This document shows, piece after piece, positions 18,311-26,725 of a DNA stretch of 32,443 nt. Under the pieces are notes generated by a model that was not told where the DNA came from, did no database searches, and saw only the letters and a program-made list of their open reading frames with translations. Within the stretch, counting starts at the first letter, position 1. Each line of letters begins with the position of its first letter. The translations under genes and the position numbers were made by a program. This stretch comes from SLST01 sp964458555 (lineage in GTDB: Bacteria; Spirochaetota; Spirochaetia; DSM-27196; SLST01), in contig CAYWJH010000030.1 of NCBI GenBank assembly GCA_964458555.1, positions 1-32,443 on the forward strand, read 5' to 3'.

Positions 18311-19189
18311 TCAGTCTACCGCGTGGCGAGGATCGAGTCCAAGGACTCGTCCGCTCTCCTCGAGCGGCGCGGTGAAGTCGACCGAGAGCGGCGTCACCGC
18401 GACGGCGTGCTCGTGCGCGACCGTATAAATGTCATCGCCGACGCGGATGAGCCCGGGATGCTCGTCGACTCGCGTGCTCCCCGCGCCGATGGGGCTCGCG
18501 TCGGTCGGTTCGTCGATGCGATACACGAAGTAATGGCGCCGCGCGAGCCGCGAGAGGTGTTCGGGCGTTCCCGGTGGGCACGAGAAGGGGACATCGATCT
18601 TCAGCACGTCGAAGGGAAAGGGACGCGGGTCGTGGAGCCGCCCGCGCCCGAAGAGCGCGGACGCCGGCGACATCCCGGCGAGTGCGGCGATCAGGCGTTC
18701 GGCGTAGGCGCGCAGCACCCGGGTGGAGCCCTCCCAGTCGACCTCCCCGTACTCGTAGTGGTGCGCGACGTCGACCTGCTGCGACGCCGCGATCGCCGGT
18801 ATCGCGTACGCCGCCGCTTGGAACGCCGCGCCGACGGTCCCCGAGATCGTGATATCGAGCCCCAGGTTCTCGCCGTAGTTGATACCGGAGACGAGCAGGT
18901 CGGGCCAGCGCGAGGCAAAGATCGTGTTCATCGCGTGCTGAACCGCGAGCGCGGGCGAGGCGTTGATGTGGTAGGCGCGCTCGCCCTCGACTTCGGTCTC
19001 GTGGAGCACGTCGGCGAAGTCGCCGATCATGCTGCGACCGCGGGAGGTCTGCTGCGAGGTCGGCGCGACGACGACGATCTCTCCCATGCCGGCGACGGCT
19101 CGTACCGCCGCGAGGAGACCGGGCGACTCGATCCCGTCGTCGTTGGTCACGAGAATGAGTGGCTCGGCGTGTCCGCGAAATCCCGGCAT
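18311..19189 (-). CDS. surE: 5'-nucleotidase SurE
   Basis: 292 residues. SurE is a metal-dependent nucleoside monophosphate phosphatase linked to stationary-phase survival. The metal-site NDDG (16-19), the loop APTSQQTSRG and the signature SGINYGENLG followed by ISGTVGAAF are all intact. Two starts are possible: ATG 19222 or ATG 19189. The latter is preceded by an AGGGGGG purine tract and begins just before the first strand (PLILVTNDDG), so it is preferred. It is divergent from tkt and followed by the PH-like membrane gene. Confidence 0.93.
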   Translation of the reverse strand: MPGFRGHAEPLILVTNDDGIESPGLLAAVRAVAGMGEIVVVAPTSQQTSRGRSMIGDFADVLHETEVEGERAYHINASPALAVQHAMNTIFASRWPDLLVSGINYGENLGLDITISGTVGAAFQAAAYAIPAIAASQQVDVAHHYEYGEVDWEGSTRVLRAYAERLIAALAGMSPASALFGRGRLHDPRPFPFDVLKIDVPFSCPPGTPEHLSRLARRHYFVYRIDEPTDASPIGAGSTRVDEHPGLIRVGDDIYTVAHEHAVAVTPLSVDFTAPLEESGRVLGLDPRHAVD

Positions 19190-19316
19190 CGTCCCCCCTG
19201 GCTCGAAGGCAAGTAGTAGCATCGCCCGGGGCGCCGTGTCCACGCCCCTCACCCATTCGGTGTATCGCATCGGTGCCGCGCTCCGGGTATCTCTGATAGG
19301 AAGACCGGGGGAAACC

Positions 19317-21158
19317 ATGGACGCACGACGCGAGTACCTTCAAGACAAGGCCGAGCGCATTCGACTGCTCGCTCTGGAGATGACGACGAAGGCCGGTTCC
19401 GGGCATCCGACGACCGCGATGTCTTCCGCTGAGATCCTGAGCGTTCTCTATTTCGATCAGATGCGCTACGACCCGGAACACCCGGAGTCGCTCGAAGGAG
19501 ACGATTTCGTGATCTCCAAGGGCCACGGCGCGCCGGGACTCTACGCGGCGATGCACCTCGCGGGCATGATCGACGAGCTCGATCCGATGAGCCTCCGCGA
19601 GGCGTCGAGCCCGCTCGAGGGCCACCCGGTGCCCCGCCTTCCGGGCGTTCGCATCGCGACCGGCTCGCTTGGGCAGGGTCTGTCGGCGGGCCTCGGGCTC
19701 GCGAAGGCCATGAAGCTCGACGGCTACGACGACGGCCGGGTCTTCGTGCTCCTCGGCGACGGGGAGATGGCCGAGGGCAACGTGTGGGAGGCCGTCAACC
19801 TCGCGCCGCACCTCGGGATGGGGAACGTGATCGCGATCGTCGACGTGAATCGCCTCGGCCAGAGCTCGCCGACGATCTACGAGTGGGACACCGAAGCGTA
19901 CGTAACGCGGTTTCGCGCCTTCGGCTGGCACACCCAGACGGTCGACGGTCACTCGACGCAGGAGCTCACCGACGCGCTCGAGGCCGCGCGCTCCGACGCG
20001 CACCCGAGCGTGGTGATCGCGCAGACGGTCAAGGGCAAGGGCGTCGATTTCCTCGAGGACGTGACCGACCGGCACGGCAAGGCGGTCAGCGACGACGAGC
20101 TCGAGCAGGCGAAGCAGCAGATCGAGCCGCGGCTCAAGGAGGTAGACCACACGCCGAAGAACCGCGTTCGGCTGTCGCCCATGCCGTCGTTCGACGACGC
20201 GGTCGTCCGGATCGAGACCAGCTACGAGCGCGGCGAGGAGGTCGCGACGCGGACCGCCTACGGCGAGGCGCTCGCGAAGATCGGGACGGAAGACCGACGC
20301 ATCGTCGTACTCGACGGCGACGTGAGGGGATCGAGCCGTACCAGGTTCTTCTTCGAAGCCGTGCCCGACCGCGCGATCGAGGGCTACATCGCCGAGCAGA
20401 ACATGGTCGCCATGGCGGCCGGTCTGCAGGCGCGTGGGTTCCGGGTTCACCTCGCGAGCTTCGCCGCCTTCCTCACGCGCGCCCACGATCAGTTCCGGAT
20501 GGCCTCCTACTCGCGCGCGCGAATGACGGTTGCGGGGTCGCATACCGGCGTGTCCATCGGAGAGGACGGCCCGTCGCAAATGGGGCTCGAAGACGAGGCG
20601 ATGATGCGATCGCTGTTCGGCAGCGTCGTCGTCTCGCCGGCCGACGCGGTCGCCGCCGCGAAGCTCACCGCCGCGTGCAACGGTTTCGACGGGATCTCCT
20701 ACATCCGGACGATCCGCGGGAAGACCCCGGTCATCTACGACGATTCGGTCACCTTCCACATAGGCGGCTCGAAGATCCTGCGCAGCTCGCCGAACGACGT
20801 GTGCATGATCGTCGCCGCGGGGATAACGGTGAACGAGGCGCTCGGCGCCGCGGACATGCTCGACCGCGAGGGATTCTCGGTCGGGGTGATGGACGCCTAC
20901 TCGATCAAGCCGATCGACGCGACGGCGCTTCGCAAGGTTGCATCGACGGTGCCCCGCATCCTCACCGTCGAGGATCACTACCCCGAAGGAGGACTCGGCG
21001 AGGCGGTGGCGAGCGCGGTCTCAGGGGCCGTCCCGGTCTATCACCTGGCGGTCACCGAGATGCCGCACTCGGGTCCATCGAGCACGCTCATGGCGGAGCA
21101 GGGTATCGATGCGGGCGGCATTGCCCGACGCTGTCGTGAGCTCAAGGAGGAAGGATGA
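19317..21158 (+). CDS. tkt: Transketolase, single-chain short type
   Basis: 613 residues. Transketolase moves two-carbon units between sugar phosphates in the non-oxidative pentose phosphate pathway. The thiamine-diphosphate half shows GSGHPTTAMS (His30) and GDGEMAEGNVWEA (147 onward); the pyrimidine half shows the catalytic Glu360 in YIAEQNMVAMAAG and GEDGPSQMGLEDEAMMRS. The last motif and the length resemble the animal-type enzymes more than the roughly 660-residue E. coli type. The ATG at 19317 follows GGGGGAAACC. It is the first gene of a three-gene plus-strand operon. Confidence 0.93.
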   Translation: MDARREYLQDKAERIRLLALEMTTKAGSGHPTTAMSSAEILSVLYFDQMRYDPEHPESLEGDDFVISKGHGAPGLYAAMHLAGMIDELDPMSLREASSPLEGHPVPRLPGVRIATGSLGQGLSAGLGLAKAMKLDGYDDGRVFVLLGDGEMAEGNVWEAVNLAPHLGMGNVIAIVDVNRLGQSSPTIYEWDTEAYVTRFRAFGWHTQTVDGHSTQELTDALEAARSDAHPSVVIAQTVKGKGVDFLEDVTDRHGKAVSDDELEQAKQQIEPRLKEVDHTPKNRVRLSPMPSFDDAVVRIETSYERGEEVATRTAYGEALAKIGTEDRRIVVLDGDVRGSSRTRFFFEAVPDRAIEGYIAEQNMVAMAAGLQARGFRVHLASFAAFLTRAHDQFRMASYSRARMTVAGSHTGVSIGEDGPSQMGLEDEAMMRSLFGSVVVSPADAVAAAKLTAACNGFDGISYIRTIRGKTPVIYDDSVTFHIGGSKILRSSPNDVCMIVAAGITVNEALGAADMLDREGFSVGVMDAYSIKPIDATALRKVASTVPRILTVEDHYPEGGLGEAVASAVSGAVPVYHLAVTEMPHSGPSSTLMAEQGIDAGGIARRCRELKEEG

Positions 21159-21769
21159 TTCGGATTGAACTCACCGATGTCGCGCTCGAGGCACACCGAC
21201 GAGTACCGCCGAACAGCGAACGGCTCGCGGTCTTCGTGCACGGAACCGGCTCGAGCCGGCACAGCCCCCGCAACAACCACGTCGCGGAGACGCTCGAGCG
21301 CGACGGCGTGGCGAGCCTGCTCTTCGACCTGCTGACCGAGGAGGAGGACCGATCGCGCGAAACCCGCTTCGACATCGACCTGCTCACCGCGCGGGTCGGC
21401 GCCGTGCTCGACTGGATCGCCGCCGATGAGACGCTGTCGCAGCTTGCGCTGCACCTCTTCGGTTCGAGCACCGGGGCTGCCGCCGCGATACGTGCGGCCG
21501 TCGACGACGACCACGACGTCAGGTCGATCGTATCGCGCGGGGGCAGACCCGACATGGCCGGCGAAGCGCTCGACCGCCTCCGCACGCCGTGTCTTCTCGT
21601 CGTGGGGGGCAACGACCCGCAGGTCCTCTCGCTCAATCGGGACGCGCAGGAGCGCATCCCCGGAGAGGTCGAGCTGCGCGTCGTCGAAGGTGCGACTCAC
21701 CTCTTCGAAGAGCCGGGCGCGCTCGACGAGGTCGCGCGCCACGCCTCCGAGTGGATCCGCGCGCACTGA
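21155..21769 (+). CDS. Small alpha/beta hydrolase (dienelactone hydrolase-like)
   Basis: 204 residues. Fold signatures are the oxyanion loop HGTGSS (29-34), the nucleophile elbow GSSTG with Ser105, an acid in GGNDPQV and the catalytic His in GATHLFEEPGAL. The order and spacing fit dienelactone hydrolase-type enzymes. The substrate is unknown. It overlaps the tkt stop as ATGA and is preceded by AAGGAGGAAGG, so translation should be efficient and coupled. No signal peptide. Confidence 0.8.
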   Translation: MIRIELTDVALEAHRRVPPNSERLAVFVHGTGSSRHSPRNNHVAETLERDGVASLLFDLLTEEEDRSRETRFDIDLLTARVGAVLDWIAADETLSQLALHLFGSSTGAAAAIRAAVDDDHDVRSIVSRGGRPDMAGEALDRLRTPCLLVVGGNDPQVLSLNRDAQERIPGEVELRVVEGATHLFEEPGALDEVARHASEWIRAH

Positions 21770-22869
21770 TGCCCATTCGCATCGCGCTCGCCGGCGACGT
21801 GATGATCGGGCGCGGCATCGACCAGGTGTTGCCCCGGTCGGTCGAACCGGAGCTTCGCGAACCGGCGGTCACCGACGCGCGCGACTACGTACGGCTTGCC
21901 GAGGAGGCGAGCGGACCGATCCCGCGTGACGTCGCGCCGGAGTACGTCTGGGGCGAGGCGCTCGGCGTTCTCCGTGAGTTTGCCCCGCACGCGACCGTGA
22001 TAAACCTCGAGACATCGCTCACCGCCGACGGCGCCTTCGATCCCGCGAAGGGCATCCACTACCGTGCGCACCCGGAGAACGTCGCGGTCGCCGCGGTGCC
22101 GCCGCGCGTGGTCTGCACGCTCGCCAACAACCACGTGCTCGACTTCGGGGTGCCGGGGCTGCGCGAAACGCTCGCGACGCTGCACGACGGCGGCATCCCC
22201 GCGTGCGGCGCCGGCCGCACCGCCGAAGCGGCTCGCGCTCCGGTCACTCGCGAAGACAGCGATGCGCGCGTCGTCGTGCTCTCGTGCTGCGTGGGCGATT
22301 CGGGCGTCCCGGCGGACTGGGCCGCCGGCGCGGGGCACGAGGGGGTCTACCGCCTCCGCCGGCTTGACCGGGAGACAGTCGCCGACATCGCCAACGCGAT
22401 GAACGAGGCCGCGGGACCGCTCGCGATCCGCGTCGTCTCTATTCACTGGGGCGGCAACTGGGGCTACGCGGTCGAGACAGAGAAGCGCGAGTTCGCCCAC
22501 GCGCTCGTCGAGACCGGCGCCGCCCACGTCGTCCACGGCCATTCCTCGCATCATCCGCGGCCTCTGGAGGTGCACAGGGGCCACCCCATTCTCTACGGCT
22601 GCGGCGACCTCGTGAACGACTACGAGGGAATCCGCGGCCACGGCGGCTATCGCCCCTGGCTCGCCCCGCTCTACCTGGTGTCGCTCGACCCCGAACGAAT
22701 GACGCTCGTCGACGCGAGGATCGTCCCCTTCCACCGCTCGCGCATGTCGCTCGAGCGCGCCTGCACCGACGACGCGGCCTGGCTGGCGCGGACGCTGACC
22801 GAGGAGAACGAGCGCGTCGGCGGCCCGTCGCTCACGGCTACTCCAGACGGACTATTCATCGAGACGTAA
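21769..22869 (+). CDS. CapA-family (PGA_cap) metallophosphatase-like protein
   Basis: 366 residues. Family motifs in order: LAGDVMIGRG at the N-terminus, NLETSLT, TLANNHVLDFG, VSIHWGGNWGY and HGHSSHHPRPLEV, the metal-ligand set of the calcineurin-like CapA fold. In Bacillus, CapA takes part in poly-gamma-glutamate capsule export, but many CapA-family proteins are unrelated to capsules. This one has no transmembrane anchor and no capBC neighbours, so I do not assign capsule synthesis. It starts at a TGATG overlap with the hydrolase and converges on lptB 29 bp away. Confidence 0.85.
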   Translation: MPIRIALAGDVMIGRGIDQVLPRSVEPELREPAVTDARDYVRLAEEASGPIPRDVAPEYVWGEALGVLREFAPHATVINLETSLTADGAFDPAKGIHYRAHPENVAVAAVPPRVVCTLANNHVLDFGVPGLRETLATLHDGGIPACGAGRTAEAARAPVTREDSDARVVVLSCCVGDSGVPADWAAGAGHEGVYRLRRLDRETVADIANAMNEAAGPLAIRVVSIHWGGNWGYAVETEKREFAHALVETGAAHVVHGHSSHHPRPLEVHRGHPILYGCGDLVNDYEGIRGHGGYRPWLAPLYLVSLDPERMTLVDARIVPFHRSRMSLERACTDDAAWLARTLTEENERVGGPSLTATPDGLFIET

Positions 22870-22898
22870 GGCGGGGGTATGAGCACGACCGGGCCGCA

Positions 22899-23633
22899 TC
22901 AAATCGAGAAGCTCTCGCCGAGATACACCTCGCGCGCCATCTGGTTCTCCATGATCTCCTCGCGAGAACCGGAGACGACGATCTCGCCGTCCTTGATGAT
23001 GTAGGACCGATTCGTGATCTCGAGCGTGTCGCGGACGTTGTGATCGGTGATGAGCACACCGATGCCGCGCGCGCTGAGCTCGCCCACGATCTGCTTGATC
23101 TCGTAGACCGCGATGGGGTCGATCCCGGCGAACGGCTCGTCGAGCAGGAGAAACCGCGGCTGGATCGCGAGCGAGCGCGCGATCTCCGTCCGCCGCCGCT
23201 CGCCGCCGGAGAGCGTGTACGCCCGCTGCTTGCGCTTGTGCTGGATACCGAGCTCCTCGAGGAGCCGGTCGAGCATCTCTCGCTTCTGCCGGCGGGTGAG
23301 GTCCTTTCTCGTCTCGAGCACCGCCCACACGTTCTGTTCGACGGTCAGCTTGCGAAAGACGCTCGCCTCCTGGGGAAGATACGAGATGCCCTGCCGGGCG
23401 CGTTTGTACATGGGTTTGCGCGTGATGTCGCGGCCGCCTAAGAGAATGCGGCCGCTGTTCGGTCTGATGAAGCCGACGATCATGTAGAAGCAGGTCGTCT
23501 TGCCCGCGCCGTTGGGGCCGAGGAAGCCGACGATCTCGCCCTCGTGCATCTGGAAGCTGACCCCACGCACGACGAGCTTGCGCCCGTAGCTCTTGGTGAG
23601 GCTCGTGACGGCGAGCTGAACGAGATCACTCAT
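22899..23633 (-). CDS. lptB: Lipopolysaccharide export ABC ATPase LptB
   Basis: 244 residues with Walker A GPNGAGKT (39-46), Q-loop LPQEASVF, signature LSGGE (141-145), Walker B LLLDEP and switch ITDHNV. LptB is the cytoplasmic ATPase of LptB2FGC, which pulls glycolipid from the inner membrane onto the Lpt bridge. The ATG at 23633 overlaps the lptA stop by 8 nt. lptF and lptG are not in the window. Order lptC-lptA-lptB confirms the assignment over generic branched-chain amino acid ATPases. Confidence 0.95.
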   Translation of the reverse strand: MSDLVQLAVTSLTKSYGRKLVVRGVSFQMHEGEIVGFLGPNGAGKTTCFYMIVGFIRPNSGRILLGGRDITRKPMYKRARQGISYLPQEASVFRKLTVEQNVWAVLETRKDLTRRQKREMLDRLLEELGIQHKRKQRAYTLSGGERRRTEIARSLAIQPRFLLLDEPFAGIDPIAVYEIKQIVGELSARGIGVLITDHNVRDTLEITNRSYIIKDGEIVVSGSREEIMENQMAREVYLGESFSI

Positions 23634-24465
23634 CGGCGGGGGTCTCCTCGACGGGCGAAGCGGCATCGGGGGGCTCGTCCTCGCCCTCTGGAGTGGCGGG
23701 CTCGTCGGGAGCGTCGGCGTCGTCGCCGGGTGCTCCGCCATCGGCCTCCTCCTCGCGATCCTGACTGACCACCGCGCGTACGTCGCCGACGAGGTCGATC
23801 TCGTCGCTCGCCAGGTCGATGCGGATTCGGGTCGCGCGGTACTCGTCTCCCTTCCAGAAGATCTCCGGCGTGCCGGATAGCTCGAGGATCTCCGATTCGC
23901 GTCGGTAGCGGGCGAACTGGCTGCGAGCGGTGTAGTCCTCGCCGAGGATCCGGACGTTCACCGCGATCTCGGTGAGGTCCAGGTCGTCCCAGTTCTGGAT
24001 GGTAGCGCCCTTGACGACCAGCTCGTTCGGACGATCCTCCATGTACGCCTCGCCGTTCGCGCGGAGGAAGTTGCCATCGCGGTCGAGGAGGAACTCGGCG
24101 CTCGTGAGATACATGTCGTTCTCGCTGTCGTAGACGATTACACCGCCGGTGCCGCGCACGTATCGCTGGTCTTCGCCGAAGATCTCGATCTCCTCCGCGG
24201 TGATGAGGTACTCGTCGCTTTGCACGCGCGCGTTGCCGCGAAGCACGATGCGCTCGCGCCCCTCGGCGAATACGCTCTGCGTCCGGTCGGCGGAGAAGGT
24301 CATCGTCTGCTGCGCGCCCGCCGCCGGCGCGCACAGGAACAGCGCTGCGAGCACGAAGAACGCCGCGGCGGGCGTGGCGGGGGCACGGGCAGGCCGCGTG
24401 GAGGCGGGCCGCGTCAAAGCGGGCGAGGAGGTTCTGCTGCTACTCGTCGGCTTCGTCTTCAACAA
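23626..24465 (-). CDS. lptA: LptA/OstA-domain protein with acidic tail
   Basis: 279 residues. A signal peptide (AFFVLAALFLCAPAAGAQQ) leads into the OstA/LptA beta-jellyroll (TMTFSADRTQSVF, ERIVLRGNARVQSDEYLITAEEI, second repeat ELVVKGATIQNWDDLDLTEI, ILELSGTPEIFWKGDEYRAT). LptA forms the periplasmic bridge carrying LPS or a related glycolipid to the outer membrane. It is longer than the E. coli protein, with a C-terminal tail of about 45 residues of mostly Asp, Glu, Pro and Ala. The start is a TTG at 24465 (or 24462), supported by AGGA 5 nt upstream; no ATG or GTG precedes the signal peptide in frame. It overlaps lptC by 26 nt. Confidence 0.85.
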   Translation of the reverse strand: MLKTKPTSSSRTSSPALTRPASTRPARAPATPAAAFFVLAALFLCAPAAGAQQTMTFSADRTQSVFAEGRERIVLRGNARVQSDEYLITAEEIEIFGEDQRYVRGTGGVIVYDSENDMYLTSAEFLLDRDGNFLRANGEAYMEDRPNELVVKGATIQNWDDLDLTEIAVNVRILGEDYTARSQFARYRRESEILELSGTPEIFWKGDEYRATRIRIDLASDEIDLVGDVRAVVSQDREEEADGGAPGDDADAPDEPATPEGEDEPPDAASPVEETPADE

Positions 24466-25009
24466 GGGTTCCTGATACGCCGTCCTCGAACCGGATAATA
24501 CTGCGTCCCATCTCGGCGACGAATCCCCGGCCCCGGATGACCGTTCCGTCGCCGCGCTCGAGGAGCACCGGGTCGACAGGCTCGCTCGTGAGCACGCGCG
24601 TGTCGTTATCCCAGAACAGCTCGTCCGCAGTCAACCACGCGTCCTCTTCGGCCGAATAGAACCGGAGGTTTCCCGAGAGCTCGAAGTTCTCGGTGTCGGT
24701 CTCGTACTCCGCGTAGTCCGCGGTGCCCTCGGTCAGGATACTACCGTCGTTGGCGAGCTCGGTGAAGGTCACCTGCGAGAGGTACTGCCGCTTGCGATCG
24801 CCGTAGGTCTCGGCGCGGTCCGCCCCGACAACGAAGCGGGGCGTCCCGCCCTGGACGACGGTGTGCATGAACGAGAAGAAGACCGTGTCGGGCGTGTCCT
24901 CGGAGATCTCGGTCGCGAGTGGTTCCTCGTACTCAAGGCTGCACGCGCCGAGCACGGCGAGCAGGCCCGCCGCGATGATCAGAACGCCGGCGGCGGGGAA
25001 TCGGCTCAT
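24440..25009 (-). CDS. lptC: LptC-like lipoprotein
   Basis: 189 residues. The N-terminal hydrophobic segment ends in a lipobox (VLGAC, Cys23), so it is probably a lipoprotein rather than the single-helix inner-membrane form of E. coli LptC. The rest is LptC-type jellyroll repeats (GADRAETYGDRKRQYLSQV, ILTEGTADYAEYETDTEN, DAWLTADELFWDNDTRVL, TVIRGRGFVAEMG). LptC passes glycolipid from LptB2FG to LptA. The ATG forms an ATGA overlap with the pyrG stop. Confidence 0.88.
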   Translation of the reverse strand: MSRFPAAGVLIIAAGLLAVLGACSLEYEEPLATEISEDTPDTVFFSFMHTVVQGGTPRFVVGADRAETYGDRKRQYLSQVTFTELANDGSILTEGTADYAEYETDTENFELSGNLRFYSAEEDAWLTADELFWDNDTRVLTSEPVDPVLLERGDGTVIRGRGFVAEMGRSIIRFEDGVSGTLVEDEADE

Positions 25010-26655
25010 GCTCCGGCTTCGACCTCGACGCGCGCGCCGCGCCGGGAGGAGTGCGCGATGCTCTGCCGCACGAAGTCTGCGAACAGAGGATGCGCGCTCG
25101 TGGGCTTGGAGGTGAACTCCGGGTGGAACTGCACGCCCACACCCCACGGATGGTCGTCCCACTGCACCGACTCGACGAGCGAGTGATCGGGCGTGACGGC
25201 GGTCACGAGCAGCCCCGCCTCTTCGAGCGACTGGCGGTACCGGTTCGAGACTTCGTACCGGTGGCGGTGACGTTCCTGAACGACCGGCTCGCCGTAGATC
25301 TCGCGGATGAGGCTGCCGGCGAGCAGGTGCGAGTCGCTCACCCCGAGGCGCATCGTCCCGCCGTAGTTGCGCACGTCGACCTGTTCCTCGAGCAGGGAGA
25401 CGACCGGATACGGCCCGTCCGGGTCGAACTCGGTGCTGTTCGCCTTCTCGAGCCCGAGGACGCTGCGGGAGTACTCGATCACCATGACCTGCAGCCCGAG
25501 GCAGATGCCGAAGTACGGCACGTTGTTCTCGCGCGCGTACCGAGCGACGCGCACCATCCCCTCGATGCCGCGGCTTCCGAACCCGCCGGGCACGAGAATC
25601 CCTTCGACGTCGCGCAGGACGTCGGCGACCTCTTCCTCGCTCTGGAGGTTCTCGAGCATTTCGCTGTCGACTTTCACGAGCTCCACGCGGCGATCGTTCG
25701 CGATCCCCCCGTGGTAGAGCGCCTCGTCGACGCTCTTGTACGAGTCGTTGAGCTCGATGTACTTGCCCACGACCGCGATCTTCACTCGCAGCTCGTCCTG
25801 GGCGAACACCTCCACGACGTGCTCCCAGGCGCCGAGGTCGGGCTCTCCGTAGTCGAGCGACAGCCGCTCGAGCGCGATCACGTCGAACCCCTGGCGCGAG
25901 AAGATGAGCGGGATCTCGTAGATGGTCGACTCGACGTCGTAGGCGCTGATCACCGCCTCGAACGGCACGTTGGTGAAGAGCGCGATCTTGCGTCGCATGT
26001 CGTCGTCGAGCTCGCGCGGCGCGCGGCAGAGCAGGATGTCCGGCTGGATGCCGATGGACTGCAGCTCCTTGACCGAGTGCTGGGTCGGCTTGGTCTTCAG
26101 CTCCGAGCCCGCGACCTCCGGGATGAGCGTCAGGTGGACGACGAGCACGTTCCCGTGACCGAGCTCGTGGATCATCTGGCGTGCGGCCTCGAGGAACGGC
26201 ACCGATTCGATGTCTCCGACCGTACCGCCTACCTCGACGATGGTCACGTCGACCTCGGGGCGCTCGCCGACGGCGAGGATGCGCTGCTTGATGCGGTCGG
26301 TGATATGCGGGATGACTTGGACCGTGCGTCCCAGGTAGCGCCCCTCGCGCTCGCGCTGGATGACTTCCTGGTAGATCTGGCCGGTGGTGATCGAGTTGGC
26401 CCTGCTCAGCGGGGAAGCGGTGAATCTGGCGTAGTTGCCCAGGTCGAGATCGGTCTCTGCGCCGTCGTCCGTGACGTAGACCTCACCGTGCTGATACGGG
26501 CTCATGGTGCCCGCATCAACGTTGATGTATGGGTCGATTTTCGCCATTCGGATGCCGAGACCGCGAAGCTCGATGAGGCTTCCCAGCGAAGCCGCCGCGA
26601 TCCCTTTTCCCAGACTGGAGCACACCCCGCCGGTCACGAAGATGTACTTCTTCAT
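25006..26655 (-). CDS. pyrG: CTP synthase
   Basis: 549 residues. PyrG aminates UTP to CTP with glutamine and ATP. The synthetase domain begins VTGGVCSSLGKGIAAASLG and includes KIDPYINVDAGTMSPYQHGE and EVGGTVGDIES. The C-terminal class I amidotransferase has the oxyanion region LVPGGFGSRG, nucleophile Cys385 in FGICLGLQ, and the His/Glu pair in VQFHPEF. It leads the pyrG-lptC-lptA-lptB unit; in Gram-negative bacteria CTP also feeds LPS precursor activation. The ATG has no Shine-Dalgarno and follows its promoter -10 by 8 nt. Confidence 0.97.
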   Translation of the reverse strand: MKKYIFVTGGVCSSLGKGIAAASLGSLIELRGLGIRMAKIDPYINVDAGTMSPYQHGEVYVTDDGAETDLDLGNYARFTASPLSRANSITTGQIYQEVIQREREGRYLGRTVQVIPHITDRIKQRILAVGERPEVDVTIVEVGGTVGDIESVPFLEAARQMIHELGHGNVLVVHLTLIPEVAGSELKTKPTQHSVKELQSIGIQPDILLCRAPRELDDDMRRKIALFTNVPFEAVISAYDVESTIYEIPLIFSRQGFDVIALERLSLDYGEPDLGAWEHVVEVFAQDELRVKIAVVGKYIELNDSYKSVDEALYHGGIANDRRVELVKVDSEMLENLQSEEEVADVLRDVEGILVPGGFGSRGIEGMVRVARYARENNVPYFGICLGLQVMVIEYSRSVLGLEKANSTEFDPDGPYPVVSLLEEQVDVRNYGGTMRLGVSDSHLLAGSLIREIYGEPVVQERHRHRYEVSNRYRQSLEEAGLLVTAVTPDHSLVESVQWDDHPWGVGVQFHPEFTSKPTSAHPLFADFVRQSIAHSSRRGARVEVEAGA

Positions 26656-26663
26656 GGGACTTC

Positions 26664-26692
26664 AGTATCTGCGTCGCGAACGGCTTTGTCAA
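26664..26692 (-). promoter_or_regulatory. Sigma-70 promoter of pyrG, predicted leaderless
   Basis: Minus strand: perfect TTGACA (26692-26687), 17-nt spacer, GATACT (26669-26664). The -10 ends 8 nt before the pyrG ATG, so transcription should begin at or one base before the start codon. The -35 context CATTGACAAAGCC repeats that of the rpoN promoter. Confidence 0.7.
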
Positions 26693-26725
26693 TGCGGGTG
26701 GCGCCTGCGGCGGCGGGCAGGCGGG

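Noticed and set aside
21769..22869. Poly-gamma-glutamate capsule locus
   Set aside because: The CapA-like protein has no membrane anchor, and capB/capC are absent; the neighbours are transketolase and a hydrolase.
26697..26720. GCCTGC/GCAGGC hairpin after the BFN gene as a terminator
   Set aside because: No T-run follows on the minus strand, so it is not a convincing intrinsic terminator.
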